From assembly GCF_014855515.1 (NCBI RefSeq), contig NZ_JACYFK010000003.1, positions 599,302 through 663,301 on the forward strand: a DNA stretch of 64,000 nucleotides, written 5' to 3'. Position numbers and translations under genes: made by a program. Below the pieces are notes generated by a model. The model did not search any database and was not told where the DNA came from. It was given only the letters and a program-made list of their open reading frames with translations. The DNA is from Euzebyella marina. GTDB taxonomy: Bacteria > Bacteroidota > Bacteroidia > Flavobacteriales > Flavobacteriaceae. Within the stretch, counting starts at the first letter, position 1; every line of letters starts with the position of its first letter. This document shows positions 26,041 through 35,926 of the stretch, in pieces.

Positions 26041-27823
26041 GATTGCTATAGTCGGATTGGGACCAAAAGGGTTATATGCTCTGGAACGTTTGTTGTCTCA
26101 GATAAAATACAATAGTCGGGATATATCATTCGAAATTAATATTTATGAAAAATCAGGGTTTCCAGGAGCTGGCTTTATATATCAGCCGAATCAGCCAGAC
26201 TACCTCTTAATGAATTATCCAAATCGGAAAATAAATGCATGGGTGGATGAAGTGCCTAAATCAATTACTTCTGAAGCAGTAAGTTTCGTGGAGTGGTTAT
26301 CGCGAAAGGAAGGTATTGATATCTATAAACTTGAAAATGGTTATTCTTCCAGAAAAACAGTTGGAGGTTATTTGGTTCATTGTTTCAATCTTTTGTTGAG
26401 GAACAAACCGGACAATGCAAAAATTAATATTTATCACAACGAGGTTCGTGATATTGTTAACTATGAGAATGGCGTAGGTATATATTTAAATGAAAATGGT
26501 AGTTCTCATAAAATTTTCGTTAATGAGGTTTTACTAACTACCGGGCACTCAAGCTTCAAGAGTGGAAAAAGAAATGATATATCCTGTAATGGAACATTTA
26601 TTCCATTTGTATATCCTGTTGAAGAAAATTTAGCAGCAATTAGTGAAAGGAGTCATGTGGGAATAAAAGGAATGGGTCTCACATTCATTGACGCTGTCTT
26701 GGGCCTGACGGAAGGTAGAGGCGGGAGATTTGAATTGTTAGCCAATGGTAACTATAAATACCATCCCTCAGGAAAGGAACCAAGCAAAATATTCCCCTTC
26801 TCTAGAAGTGGTATGTTAATGGTTCCTAGAACTGGCATTGAAAATAAAATACGATACACGCCCAAATTTTTCACCCTAGAGAATATTTTTAAGGCTTCTC
26901 TATCCGAAAATTATATTCACTTCATTAGACATATTCTACCATTATATGTGGCGGAGACCCGATATAGATATTATAGTGTAATTACAAAAAAATACAGTTT
27001 CGATTTTGAGGTAAATAATGATTTGGAGAAAATGGAATTTCTCATTAAAGCATTTCATCAACGCTATCCTAACGAATACAAATTTGTGTTTGGAGACCTT
27101 TTTAAGACAAGGGCCTTTGTAAAGGAAAAAAGCAAACTGAATCCTGTCGATTATTTAAACTATATAGTACAAGAGTGTAAAAAAGGATCTCACAGTAGTG
27201 GATTTATGGCGGCTGCCCTTACATGGGGGGATTTGAGTGAAATTTTCAATCGGGTATTCAGTTTTTCCGGTCTATCGGGAGATTCACATTTTGTGTTTGA
27301 CAAAAAATATCGATCAAAATTGAACCGGATATCCTATGGACCTCCTTTGGCGAATATGGAAAAAGTTTTATCCCTGGTTCAATCGGGCATTATTGACTTC
27401 AGTTATTGTATCGACCCTACGGTCGTTAAAAAAGATAAAAATTGGGAGATTCTATCGCTAGATGGAAGAAATAGGGACCATCTTGATGTTTTAATTGATG
27501 CACGAATCCCAACAGCTCAATCTACCCGGGACTGGGGTCCCTTATTTACCAACATGAGACAGCATGGTATTTTACGTAGCTATGTGAATCATAATGATAA
27601 GAGCTATGATGTAGGTTGTCCTGAAATTGATAGGCAGGGTAAGGCTATATCCACTGACGGTGAGTCGCTCAAAAATATATCCATCTATGGCACTCCTACT
27701 GAAGGAGTAGTGTACGATAATGATACATTGTCAAGAAAGCGAAATAATTTCGCTTCCATTTGGGCAACTCTTGTTCTAGAAAATGCGAGTCAAGAAGAAA
27801 TGAATTTTTCAGATAAGTTATGA
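26018..27823 (+). CDS. FAD/NAD(P)-binding protein of the SbnA-like operon
   Basis: The 601-residue protein begins with a dinucleotide-binding motif, IAIVGLGPKGLYALERLL. GAGFIYQPNQPDYLLMNYPN follows, as in the FAD-NAD(P)-binding family that includes HcgB/Y4-type proteins. The middle and C-terminal parts are long and unassigned, with DARIPTAQSTRDWGPLF near the end. It may oxidise the adduct made by the SbnA-like enzyme, the job of SbnB in staphyloferrin B synthesis, but it is not homologous to SbnB in any visible way. It overlaps both neighbours. Confidence 0.65.
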   Translation: MAPITPYKIAIVGLGPKGLYALERLLSQIKYNSRDISFEINIYEKSGFPGAGFIYQPNQPDYLLMNYPNRKINAWVDEVPKSITSEAVSFVEWLSRKEGIDIYKLENGYSSRKTVGGYLVHCFNLLLRNKPDNAKINIYHNEVRDIVNYENGVGIYLNENGSSHKIFVNEVLLTTGHSSFKSGKRNDISCNGTFIPFVYPVEENLAAISERSHVGIKGMGLTFIDAVLGLTEGRGGRFELLANGNYKYHPSGKEPSKIFPFSRSGMLMVPRTGIENKIRYTPKFFTLENIFKASLSENYIHFIRHILPLYVAETRYRYYSVITKKYSFDFEVNNDLEKMEFLIKAFHQRYPNEYKFVFGDLFKTRAFVKEKSKLNPVDYLNYIVQECKKGSHSSGFMAAALTWGDLSEIFNRVFSFSGLSGDSHFVFDKKYRSKLNRISYGPPLANMEKVLSLVQSGIIDFSYCIDPTVVKKDKNWEILSLDGRNRDHLDVLIDARIPTAQSTRDWGPLFTNMRQHGILRSYVNHNDKSYDVGCPEIDRQGKAISTDGESLKNISIYGTPTEGVVYDNDTLSRKRNNFASIWATLVLENASQEEMNFSDKL

Positions 27824-29298
27824 TTGAAAATATATCAGAAATAAAAAATGTTTATAAGGCAAAGAGCGATACACCTTTAACTCCAAAAATGAGTGAATGG
27901 ATGAATAATATTATGGGGAGTTCAGAAGTCCTCGAATCATTATTCGAGAAATATGACTCTCCTATAAATGTACACCATCTCCCATCTTTCAGAGATAATA
28001 TAAAGGACTTTCAAGATGTTTTCAATAGGTTGGAACTGAAAGGTCAAATTTATTTCGCAAGAAAGGCCAATAAATGTACCAGATTAGTAAAAGAGGCTTT
28101 GGAGTTCGGCATTGGCGTAGACACGGCTAGTTATACAGAATTAAATCAATCACTGCTCTTAGGAGGAAATCCTGACAAATTGGTATTAACGGCTGCCGTT
28201 AAAAATAGAAAATTGATGCAGTTGGCTATAACTAATCAGGTAGTCATGGTTATTGATAATTTAGATGAATTGCAAATGGCCAATCAAATAGCTGGTGAAT
28301 TAAATCAAAAATGTAACGTGGCTATTCGATTAAGCGGTTTTAAAGTGGGCGGGGAGAAACTCTACAGCCGTTTTGGCTTCGATATCGAGAGAGATATATT
28401 TAGCCTTAAAATGTGGTTCTCGAACAATGACTTTCCCAATTTGATGCTTCGTGGAATTCATTTTCACTTAGATGGATATAGTATCCGACAGCGCGGGGAG
28501 GCAGCTCAACAGACCCTACAGATAATAAAGGAATTCCGTCAACAAGGAAACGTGATAGAATTCATGGATATTGGAGGGGGAATTTTAATGAATTATCTGG
28601 AGTCCGAAAATGAATGGAACGCCTTCCAGTACAATTTAAGATCTTCCTTGTATGGTAATCAAAAAGAAATAACTTTTAGGAATGATGGTTTGGGATTACA
28701 CCTAGATGAAGAGGCCAAGACTATTAGGGGTAATTTACGCACATACCCATATTATAATAGTGTAAACGGGCCCGAATACTTGGAAAATGTTCTTCAATAT
28801 AAAAATTCTGAAGGGAAATCGGTTGCGGATATTTTAAAGGAATTGAATTTAGAAGTTAGAATTGAACCTGGCCGGTCTCTATTAGATCAAGTGGGGATAA
28901 CCATGGCCAAGGTCATTCACAGAAAAATCGATGCTAATGATAATTGGTTGGTGGGTCTTGAGATGAATATGAGCCATCTCAAAAGTTCCAGCGCTGACTA
29001 TTTGGTGGATCCCTTTCTTGTTTATAAAAACCTTCCAACAGAAAGGGAGGAAGTTCAATTATACTTTACTGGAGCCTATTGCTTAGAACAGGACGTACTC
29101 TTAAAACGAGCTTTAAAGTTCCCAGGTTTGCCCTCTCAAGGAGATGTTGTAATTTTTGTGAATACGGCGGGTTACATGATGCACTTCTATGAAACGCAAT
29201 CACATTTAATTAATTTGTCTACCAATATTTTCACCTATCAATCAGAATTTCAAATGACAGATGAATTTCAAGAAGACATCGAACCTGAAAAAAAATAA
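27820..29298 (+). CDS. Fold-III PLP decarboxylase (Y4yA/SbnH-like)
   Basis: The 492-residue member of the Orn/DAP/Arg decarboxylase-2 family has the PLP lysine in IYFARKANKCTR, a metal/phosphate-binding loop in FMDIGGGILMN, and the C-terminal cysteine motif as GAYCLEQDVL. The N-terminus is extended by about 60 residues. SbnH in staphyloferrin B synthesis belongs to this family, and Y4yA-type members occur next to cysteine-synthase-like genes in rhizobia. The start codon overlaps the previous stop as ATGA. The substrate is probably an amino acid or peptide-like intermediate. Confidence 0.78.
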   Translation: MIENISEIKNVYKAKSDTPLTPKMSEWMNNIMGSSEVLESLFEKYDSPINVHHLPSFRDNIKDFQDVFNRLELKGQIYFARKANKCTRLVKEALEFGIGVDTASYTELNQSLLLGGNPDKLVLTAAVKNRKLMQLAITNQVVMVIDNLDELQMANQIAGELNQKCNVAIRLSGFKVGGEKLYSRFGFDIERDIFSLKMWFSNNDFPNLMLRGIHFHLDGYSIRQRGEAAQQTLQIIKEFRQQGNVIEFMDIGGGILMNYLESENEWNAFQYNLRSSLYGNQKEITFRNDGLGLHLDEEAKTIRGNLRTYPYYNSVNGPEYLENVLQYKNSEGKSVADILKELNLEVRIEPGRSLLDQVGITMAKVIHRKIDANDNWLVGLEMNMSHLKSSSADYLVDPFLVYKNLPTEREEVQLYFTGAYCLEQDVLLKRALKFPGLPSQGDVVIFVNTAGYMMHFYETQSHLINLSTNIFTYQSEFQMTDEFQEDIEPEKK

Positions 29299-29358
29299 TG
29301 GCGTTATTGGCCGAAGCCTGATAACATAGCTTATTGCACTCAAATATTTATTCATAAT

Positions 29359-29958
29359 ATGAATCCTAAACCTACCTTATTATGTATCCCTGATATTAGT
29401 GGGTTCACAGAATTTATGTCCAAAGTTGATTTTGACCTAGGGTCAAAAGTGATACCTTCCCTCCTAAATAATATTATATATTCAAATAATATTGGACTTA
29501 AAATTTCTGAAATTGAGGGAGACGCGGTCTTATTCTACAAACAGGGGAAACTTCCTTCCTTCGATGATCTTATAAATCAATGTAAAAAATTCTATACAGA
29601 TTTTTATTTCCATATTGATGAGCTCATCAAAAAGGAAGATTCTGCTAGGGCCAAGGATATTCCAAAGATCTTAGGGCTTAAAATTATACTTCACTTTGGG
29701 GAGGAGATTGCTCACGTGAAAGTTGGTAAGCATATAAAACTCATTGGAGAGGATGTAATAACTGCGCATAAGCTACTCAAGAATGATATTGCCAAGAACG
29801 AATATATTTTGTTATCGGAAAAGCTTTTAGCACAATTCAATGAAAACTTCAATGAGGTGATTACTTGGGAAAAATTACACAATGATGTTGTGTACGACGA
29901 ACATGTGGGGGAAATTCGACTTCAATATATAGATTTGTCACCTCTAAAACCCGTATAG
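29359..29958 (+). CDS. DUF2652-like protein with cyclase-homology features
   Basis: The 199-residue protein starts LLCIPDISGFTEFMSKV and continues with EIEGDAVLFYK. This pairing of an Asp before SGF-T and an Asp in a GD loop corresponds to the two metal-binding Asp of class III nucleotidyl cyclases. The C-terminal half lacks obvious substrate-specifying residues. It could be a cyclase or an inactive relative. It stands alone, 60 bp after the decarboxylase gene. Confidence 0.65.
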   Translation: MNPKPTLLCIPDISGFTEFMSKVDFDLGSKVIPSLLNNIIYSNNIGLKISEIEGDAVLFYKQGKLPSFDDLINQCKKFYTDFYFHIDELIKKEDSARAKDIPKILGLKIILHFGEEIAHVKVGKHIKLIGEDVITAHKLLKNDIAKNEYILLSEKLLAQFNENFNEVITWEKLHNDVVYDEHVGEIRLQYIDLSPLKPV

Positions 29959-30196
29959 ACAAGCTGTAAAATTTTTAGTAGTTGGCAAGTTACCTAGATA
30001 GCTAATTATTCGATGATGATATGTAATACTTTTAAGTAGGTATATTCTTATATCGTTTTGAGTTAACTTAAAAATTTTTGGCAACAAATTTCTAACTCAA
30101 AATCTAAGAATTTCGTTTCTACAAGAAATGGCAAAGGACTCTATCCTTTCTTTCAGATTACATCTCCTAACTGAATTAATTATAAATGAAATTTAG

Positions 30197-30634
30197 ATGA
30201 AAATGAAAAAGTCTAGGATATTTTTAGTGGATGACGATAAAGATGATCAACAACTTTTTAAAGAAGCCTTCTTAGAATCAAAGTGCTCTGCTGAATTAAA
30301 GATTTATAATAGTGGGTTGGAGTTGATGAGTGCTATTTCATCCGAACACAGTAAACCTGACATGATTTTTTTAGACTTGTATATGCCAGGAATGGATGGC
30401 GAGGAATGTTTAGAGGCTCTTCGTAAGAATAGCAAATTTGACAATGTACCTATTGTAATTTATTCCACTGAATTTGATATTGATCGCATAGCTAAATTAT
30501 TTTCAATCGGAGCAAATAGGTATTTAAAAAAGCCCGATTCCTTCAATTCATTGGTAGCATCCATACAAACTTCAGTCGAGTCACTTCGTCGTAATGCATT
30601 AGGGGGAACTGCGATTATTAACATTGTTGCATAG
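30197..30634 (+). CDS. Single-domain response regulator (CheY-like)
   Basis: The 145-residue receiver domain has the acidic pocket in IFLVDDDKDDQQ, the phosphoacceptor in MIFLDLYMPGMDG, and the conserved Lys in YLKKPDS. There is no output domain, so it acts by protein-protein contact. No histidine kinase gene is in the window. It lies 83 bp before the catalase gene and may be co-regulated with it. ATG at 30203 is an equal alternative start. Confidence 0.88.
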   Translation: MKMKKSRIFLVDDDKDDQQLFKEAFLESKCSAELKIYNSGLELMSAISSEHSKPDMIFLDLYMPGMDGEECLEALRKNSKFDNVPIVIYSTEFDIDRIAKLFSIGANRYLKKPDSFNSLVASIQTSVESLRRNALGGTAIINIVA

Positions 30635-30717
30635 ATTTAAAATAAATGGAGGAATATCAATTCTAAAAGCGAATAACCATTTTATAAGTAGTTAACAACA
30701 ATCTAAAATCAATTATC

Positions 30718-32859
30718 ATGGCCGAAAAGAATAATGAAAAGTCATCAGAATCCGATAAATCACGTCAACTTGAAGAATATACTATTGACTATGCGAATAA
30801 ACCTCTCACTACAAGGCAGGGTTTGAAAGTAAATGATACCAATAACTCATTAAAAGCTGGCGTGAGAGGGTCAACACTTTTAGAAGATTTTCTACTTCGA
30901 GAGAAAATTACAAGTTTTGATCACGAGAGAATTCCAGAAAGAATAGTACATGCCCGAGGAAGCGCGGCACATGGATATTTTGAGTTAACAAAAAATATCA
31001 AAAAATATTCAAAGGCTGGAATTTTTACCGATACCTCTAGAAAAACTCCAGTATTTGTCAGATTTTCGACAGTGGCTGGGTCAAAAGGGTCAACCGATTT
31101 GGCGAGAGATGTTCGGGGGTTTGCAGTAAAATTTTATACAAAAGAGGGGACATGGGATTTAGTAGGTAATAATATGCCCATTTTCTTTATTCAAGATGCG
31201 ATGAAATTCCCCGATCTAATTCACTCGGTGAAACCTGAACCGAACAATGAAATTCCTCAAGCAGCCTCGGCACATGATACATTTTATGATTTTGTTTCCA
31301 AAACAACCGAAACATTACACAATCATATTTGGGTTATGAGCGATAGAGGGATTCCTCGAAGTTACAGAATGATGGAGGGTTTTGGCATACATACCTTTCG
31401 ATTAATAAATGAGGAAGGAAAATCTCATTTTGTCAAATTTCATTGGAAACCGAAACTGGGAGTTCACTCTGTAACTTGGGACGAAGCTGTGAAAATCAGT
31501 GGGGCGGATAGTGATTTTCATAGAAGAGATTTATGGGATGCAATTGATTCGGGCAATTTCCCCGAATGGCAATTAGGCATCCAAGTTGTTGCTGAAGAAG
31601 ATGAGCACAAATTTGACTTTGATTTATTAGACCCTACCAAACTTATACCCGAGGAAATGGTGCCTGTTGAAATTATTGGGCGCATGGTACTCAACAAAAA
31701 TCCAGAAAACTTCTTTGCCGAAACTGAGCAAGTCGCATTTTTGCCTGGTAATATTGTTCCTGGAATTGACTTTACGAACGACCCACTTCTTCAAGGTAGG
31801 CTCTTTTCTTATAGAGATACTCAATTATCCAGATTAGGAAGCCCTAATTTTCACCAAATTCCTATCAATAGGCCAGTTGCTGAGTCGTATGTAAATCAAC
31901 GTGATGGCCATATGCAAATGGAAATTCCTAAAGGGCAAACTGCGTATTTTCCAAATGCTTTGGGTGGAGGTTGCCCCTATTTGAGTAAAGTCGCCGATGG
32001 AGCGTTCGAATCTTACCAAGAACGAATCGACGCCAAGAAAATCAGGGGCAGAAGCGAAAGTTTTAGTGACCATTTTTCACAACCAGCATTATTCTACCGA
32101 AGTTTGGCCGATTGGGAAAAAGAACATGTTATATCTGCATATTCATTTGAATTGGGTAAATGTAACCACGAAGAGATTAAAAGTCGTATGCTATTTATAA
32201 TTGGCCAAATTGATTCCAATTTAGCTAAAAGGGTAGCGGATAATTTAGGAATGGAAATACCCGAAGATATTGATAGACCCTTGAATCAATCAATTGGGGC
32301 GGATGCGGTTGTTGAGGACCATCAGCCTGGAAGTAAAAAAATATATCTTGAGAAATCTCCTGTTTTGAGTCAAGCCAACACTAAATTTGATACTATTGCT
32401 ACTAGGCAAATTGCATTTTTAGTTGCTGACGGATTCCATATGCAATCTTTTCAGGCCATGCGGAAAGCTTTAGAAAATGAAAAGGCTGTTGTGAAAATAA
32501 TTGCCCCGCATGGAGGAATGGTGAAATGTGATGAAGGAATGGATCACAAGGTCGATGCAGCGATCATGACTACGGAGAGTGTTCTTTTCGATGCGATTTA
32601 TATTCCGGGCGGTAAGAAATCCGTCAATGTATTAAAAGAAGAATCGAAATTTCTCAAATTTATCAATGAAGCATTTTCTCATTGTAAATCCATCGCTGCA
32701 GATGGAGAGGGTGAACATTTATTAGAGACCTCTAGTATAAAAGAATATAAGGAAGATGAAGCTATTCTAATTAATGAAAAACCGGAGTTATTTATAGATG
32801 CTATATCAAGGCATCGAAATTGGAAGCGAATGCAAGTAGCGCAAAAAATTCCTGTATAA
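30718..32859 (+). CDS. katE: Large-subunit catalase (HPII/KatE type)
   Basis: The 713-residue protein is a clade 2 catalase, which breaks down hydrogen peroxide with heme. The distal His is in ERIVHARGSAAHGYFEL and the proximal heme ligand Tyr in LFSYRDTQLSRLGSPNF. A C-terminal flavodoxin/DJ-1-like domain (about 560-713, IAFLVADGFHM) completes the large-subunit form. It ends at a strong terminator. Together with Hsp20 and DUF421 it gives the island a stress-protection character. Confidence 0.92.
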   Translation: MAEKNNEKSSESDKSRQLEEYTIDYANKPLTTRQGLKVNDTNNSLKAGVRGSTLLEDFLLREKITSFDHERIPERIVHARGSAAHGYFELTKNIKKYSKAGIFTDTSRKTPVFVRFSTVAGSKGSTDLARDVRGFAVKFYTKEGTWDLVGNNMPIFFIQDAMKFPDLIHSVKPEPNNEIPQAASAHDTFYDFVSKTTETLHNHIWVMSDRGIPRSYRMMEGFGIHTFRLINEEGKSHFVKFHWKPKLGVHSVTWDEAVKISGADSDFHRRDLWDAIDSGNFPEWQLGIQVVAEEDEHKFDFDLLDPTKLIPEEMVPVEIIGRMVLNKNPENFFAETEQVAFLPGNIVPGIDFTNDPLLQGRLFSYRDTQLSRLGSPNFHQIPINRPVAESYVNQRDGHMQMEIPKGQTAYFPNALGGGCPYLSKVADGAFESYQERIDAKKIRGRSESFSDHFSQPALFYRSLADWEKEHVISAYSFELGKCNHEEIKSRMLFIIGQIDSNLAKRVADNLGMEIPEDIDRPLNQSIGADAVVEDHQPGSKKIYLEKSPVLSQANTKFDTIATRQIAFLVADGFHMQSFQAMRKALENEKAVVKIIAPHGGMVKCDEGMDHKVDAAIMTTESVLFDAIYIPGGKKSVNVLKEESKFLKFINEAFSHCKSIAADGEGEHLLETSSIKEYKEDEAILINEKPELFIDAISRHRNWKRMQVAQKIPV

Positions 32860-32871
32860 TACCAAATTTAG

Positions 32872-32908
32872 AAAAACCCCAGCAATGGTAAACTACTGGG
32901 GTTTTTTT
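32872..32908 (+). terminator. Terminator after catalase
   Basis: AAAAACCCCAG (32872-32882) pairs with CTGGGGTTTTT and ends in a run of seven T, 12 nt after the katE stop codon. Confidence 0.85.
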
Positions 32909-33096
32909 AGCTCAAATAAGCCCTTTTTGAAAAAATGTTTTATCACATGTGAACATAATTGATAAAGGTTCGATGAGTAACTTCGACTTTATCATAAATG
33001 AGGTATATTATGCGCGTTGCCTTAAAATCATTTTCATACAACTACCCTTTGAAAAAGATAGTTCATGCTGATAGGAAACAACTAAGCAGTGGTGTA

Positions 33097-33621
33097 TTAA
33101 GATTTTTGCACATCGGTTAGTAACCACGGGTCGAGTTTTATATCTCCATCAATCTTATGCAATACACTTATATCGCCCGTGGTTTCGAAAATTACAGCAA
33201 GTACCTCATCTAATGAAGCGACGTTTGCCTCTCTTAATTTTGAGCGTAAATCACTTTCGGTTACCCTAGCCTTTTTTAAGTTGTCCTTTATAATTATTCG
33301 TCCGTCCATAAGAAGTAAAGGTGAGTTATCTACCGCTTGCTTTAACAATTTATATCTTCGGCCGATTGCAACAAGAATTTGCAATATATAAATACTTGCC
33401 AATCCCATTATACCACTTACTAAAGATATTGAAGGAGAGAGAATTGTCGATGCAATGACCGAACCAATAGCAACGGTCATTGAAAAATCAAAGCTGGACA
33501 TTTTCGAAAAACTACGTTTTCCGGCTATTCTAGTAAATAGAATGACAGTGAAGTAAATACCCATAGTACTTAGTACTATCCTATAGGGTGTCGGTAAATT
33601 AATTTGCAATAATTCCATCAT
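33097..33621 (-). CDS. DUF421 (YetF-like) membrane protein
   Basis: The 174-residue protein has three hydrophobic segments (about residues 15-33, 45-65 and 68-88). GKRSFSKMSSFDFSMTVAIG and a cytosolic domain follow, with DLRSKLREANVASLDEVLAVIFE typical of DUF421/YetF proteins. Their function is poorly known, with links to spore and envelope stress in other bacteria. It is transcribed toward the catalase gene and ends 188 bp from the catalase terminator. Confidence 0.8.
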   Translation of the reverse strand: MMELLQINLPTPYRIVLSTMGIYFTVILFTRIAGKRSFSKMSSFDFSMTVAIGSVIASTILSPSISLVSGIMGLASIYILQILVAIGRRYKLLKQAVDNSPLLLMDGRIIIKDNLKKARVTESDLRSKLREANVASLDEVLAVIFETTGDISVLHKIDGDIKLDPWLLTDVQKS

Positions 33622-33858
33622 GTAAATAGTAATTATAATTCTGATAATTTTTTATCAAAGTTTTGATTGAAAAGTGACCAAGGAATGCATTGGTAATCCC
33701 TAATTTTATAAGTCTTTATCACCAATAAGGAAATTGGTAAAATTAATCTATTCATCATCGCAGCGTATAATTTCACTATAGTAAATTATCGCCATCTTCA
33801 AAAGATTTATTATAGTCAACGAAGGTATTAATGATTAATTTAAATATTTAATATTTCT

Positions 33859-35920
33859 ATGAGCTATAGAGAATCACTAAACGAGCAGCAGTTGAAAGCT
33901 GTTGAATTTAAAGGGCAGCATCTCCTTGTACTTGCCGGTGCCGGTACTGGGAAAACAAGAACGATAATTGGAAGAGCTGCTTATTTAGTTGAAAAGGGTG
34001 CACAGGCTTCAAAAATTCAAATATTGACCTTTACTAAAAAAGCCGCTAATGAAATAGTTGAGCGGGTAAAATCTAATTTGCCTAAAGCAAGCGCTCAATC
34101 CTTAAATGGAGCAACGTTTCATAGTTGGTGCAATCAACTGATTATTAAATACCCCAACTTATTTGGAGCAGCAAATTTCACAGTCATTGATCCTGATGAT
34201 CAGTTGGGAATTATGAAAATGATTTGTGGAAACTATAAAGAGGCTTATAGCAAATTTAGAATTAAACCCCAACAGCTCATAGACATTTACTCGTATGCTA
34301 GAAATACTAAAAAAAACCTGACAGAATCTTTGCGTGATTTAGTTTACAATGGAAAAAACGATAAAGATACAGATTACGAAATCTCAGCAATCAAAACAGA
34401 TGTAGAATTACTGCTGAGGGCTTATCAAAAGAAAAAAATGGAGTTGCGCTATCTAGATTATGATGATCTATTATTGGTGGTTTCTACACAACTAAATTCG
34501 AACCCCGAAGCTAAATCCCTATTGGCTCAAGATTTAGATTATTTGCTTGTTGATGAGATGCCAGGACACGAATCCTTTACAGTGGGAATTGCTAACGCCA
34601 TTTATTAATATTTGTCATCTTTTCTGTGTGGGTGACGATGCACAATCCATATATTCTTTCAGGGGAGCTGATTTTAGAAATGTAAATGAATTTAATAGAC
34701 GTGTTCCTAATTCTGAAATTTTAAAATTAGAAAAGAATTACCGCTCAACACAAGAAATTTTGGATATTGCTAATTGGCTATTGGAAAAATCCCCTATCGA
34801 TTATAAAAAGAAATTAAAATCCATTAGAGGTAGCGGAGAAAAACCTTTGTTGTTAAATGTAAGTGATGAATGGCAAGAAGCCAATTGGGTAGCCAATGAG
34901 ATTTTGAAGAATTATTCGGAAGAAGACCGTCAATTTTCAGACCACCTAATACTTTCTCGGTCTCAATATTATACTAAAACCTTGCAAGCTGTATTCATAA
35001 GAAGAAAAATTCCTTACATCACTTTTGGTGGTCGAAAATTTCTCCAGGCTGCACACATTAAGGATTTAGTTTCGCTATTAAGGATTGTCAATAACCCATA
35101 TGATGAAATCGCATGGATAAGATTTCTAACCTTTTGGGAGGGCATTGGTGAAGTTAAAGCATCAAGAATTATGGCAATAATTCTTGCGGACCAAGGTAGT
35201 ACCGAAATACCTATTCTTTTAAAAAGGGCGATACCGGGGAAAGATGGCGATAAAATTTCTGGGTTATATGAAGAAATTCAAAGGGAAAGGGGCAAGGTTG
35301 GCAGAATGGTGGATATTGCATATGAAGCCATGTCGTTAGGTTTAGCATTTCGATATAGAAAAGACTGGATTGAAAAGCGTAAAGGTGATTTTCCGGTTTT
35401 AAAATTATTGGCAAATAGCTATTCGACATTGGCAGAATTTATTGGCGAAGGTTTATTGGACAATGCCGAGAATTTAAATGGATCTCCCGTGTTAAGTGAA
35501 TCGCAGTTGACTACTTCCGAAGATAGGGATCATGTTATAATATCGACAATCCACTCGGCAAAAGGTTTAGAGGCTGATATTTGTATCGTATTGAATGTAT
35601 CCCCAAAATCATTTCCATCTGCTAGGTCTTTAGATGACATGGAAGCTATAGAGGAGGACAGAAGAGTATTATATGTAGCCCTAACGCGTGCAAAAAATCG
35701 ACTTATTATTACAAGAAACATAGCATCTATCTCTGCCATTCACGGAATATCTGAATCGGTCCAATTGAAGAATTTATCACAGGCCAATGAAAGCTATTTT
35801 TTAACTTCTATACCAGAGGATTTAGTAAACCAACAAACTATTGGTCCTAATTTCATGAAAATTAGGGATGCCGAGAAACCCAGTAAATTGGATCTGTCCT
35901 CTGGAATGGATTTTAGTTAA
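33859..35920 (+). pseudogene. UvrD-like helicase gene broken by a one-base insertion
   Basis: Two overlapping frames (33859-34608 and 34547-35920) together encode a full SF1 helicase. Walker A is in VLAGAGTGKTRTIIGRA, motif III in VGDDAQSIYSFRGADF, and motif VI in YVALTRAKNRL. The break is inside motif II at 34561-34562, where ATGCCAGGACACG would read DEMQDTNP if one C were removed. No other damage was seen on either side. It may be a recent mutation, a sequencing error or, less likely, a programmed shift. Motif II is essential, so the gene as written is inactive. Confidence 0.85.
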
Positions 35921-35926
35921 AGTAAT

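Noticed and set aside
34547..34610. Programmed ribosomal frameshift in the helicase gene
   Set aside because: No slippery heptamer, stimulatory hairpin or in-frame stop next to the site is evident. A simple base insertion explains the break.
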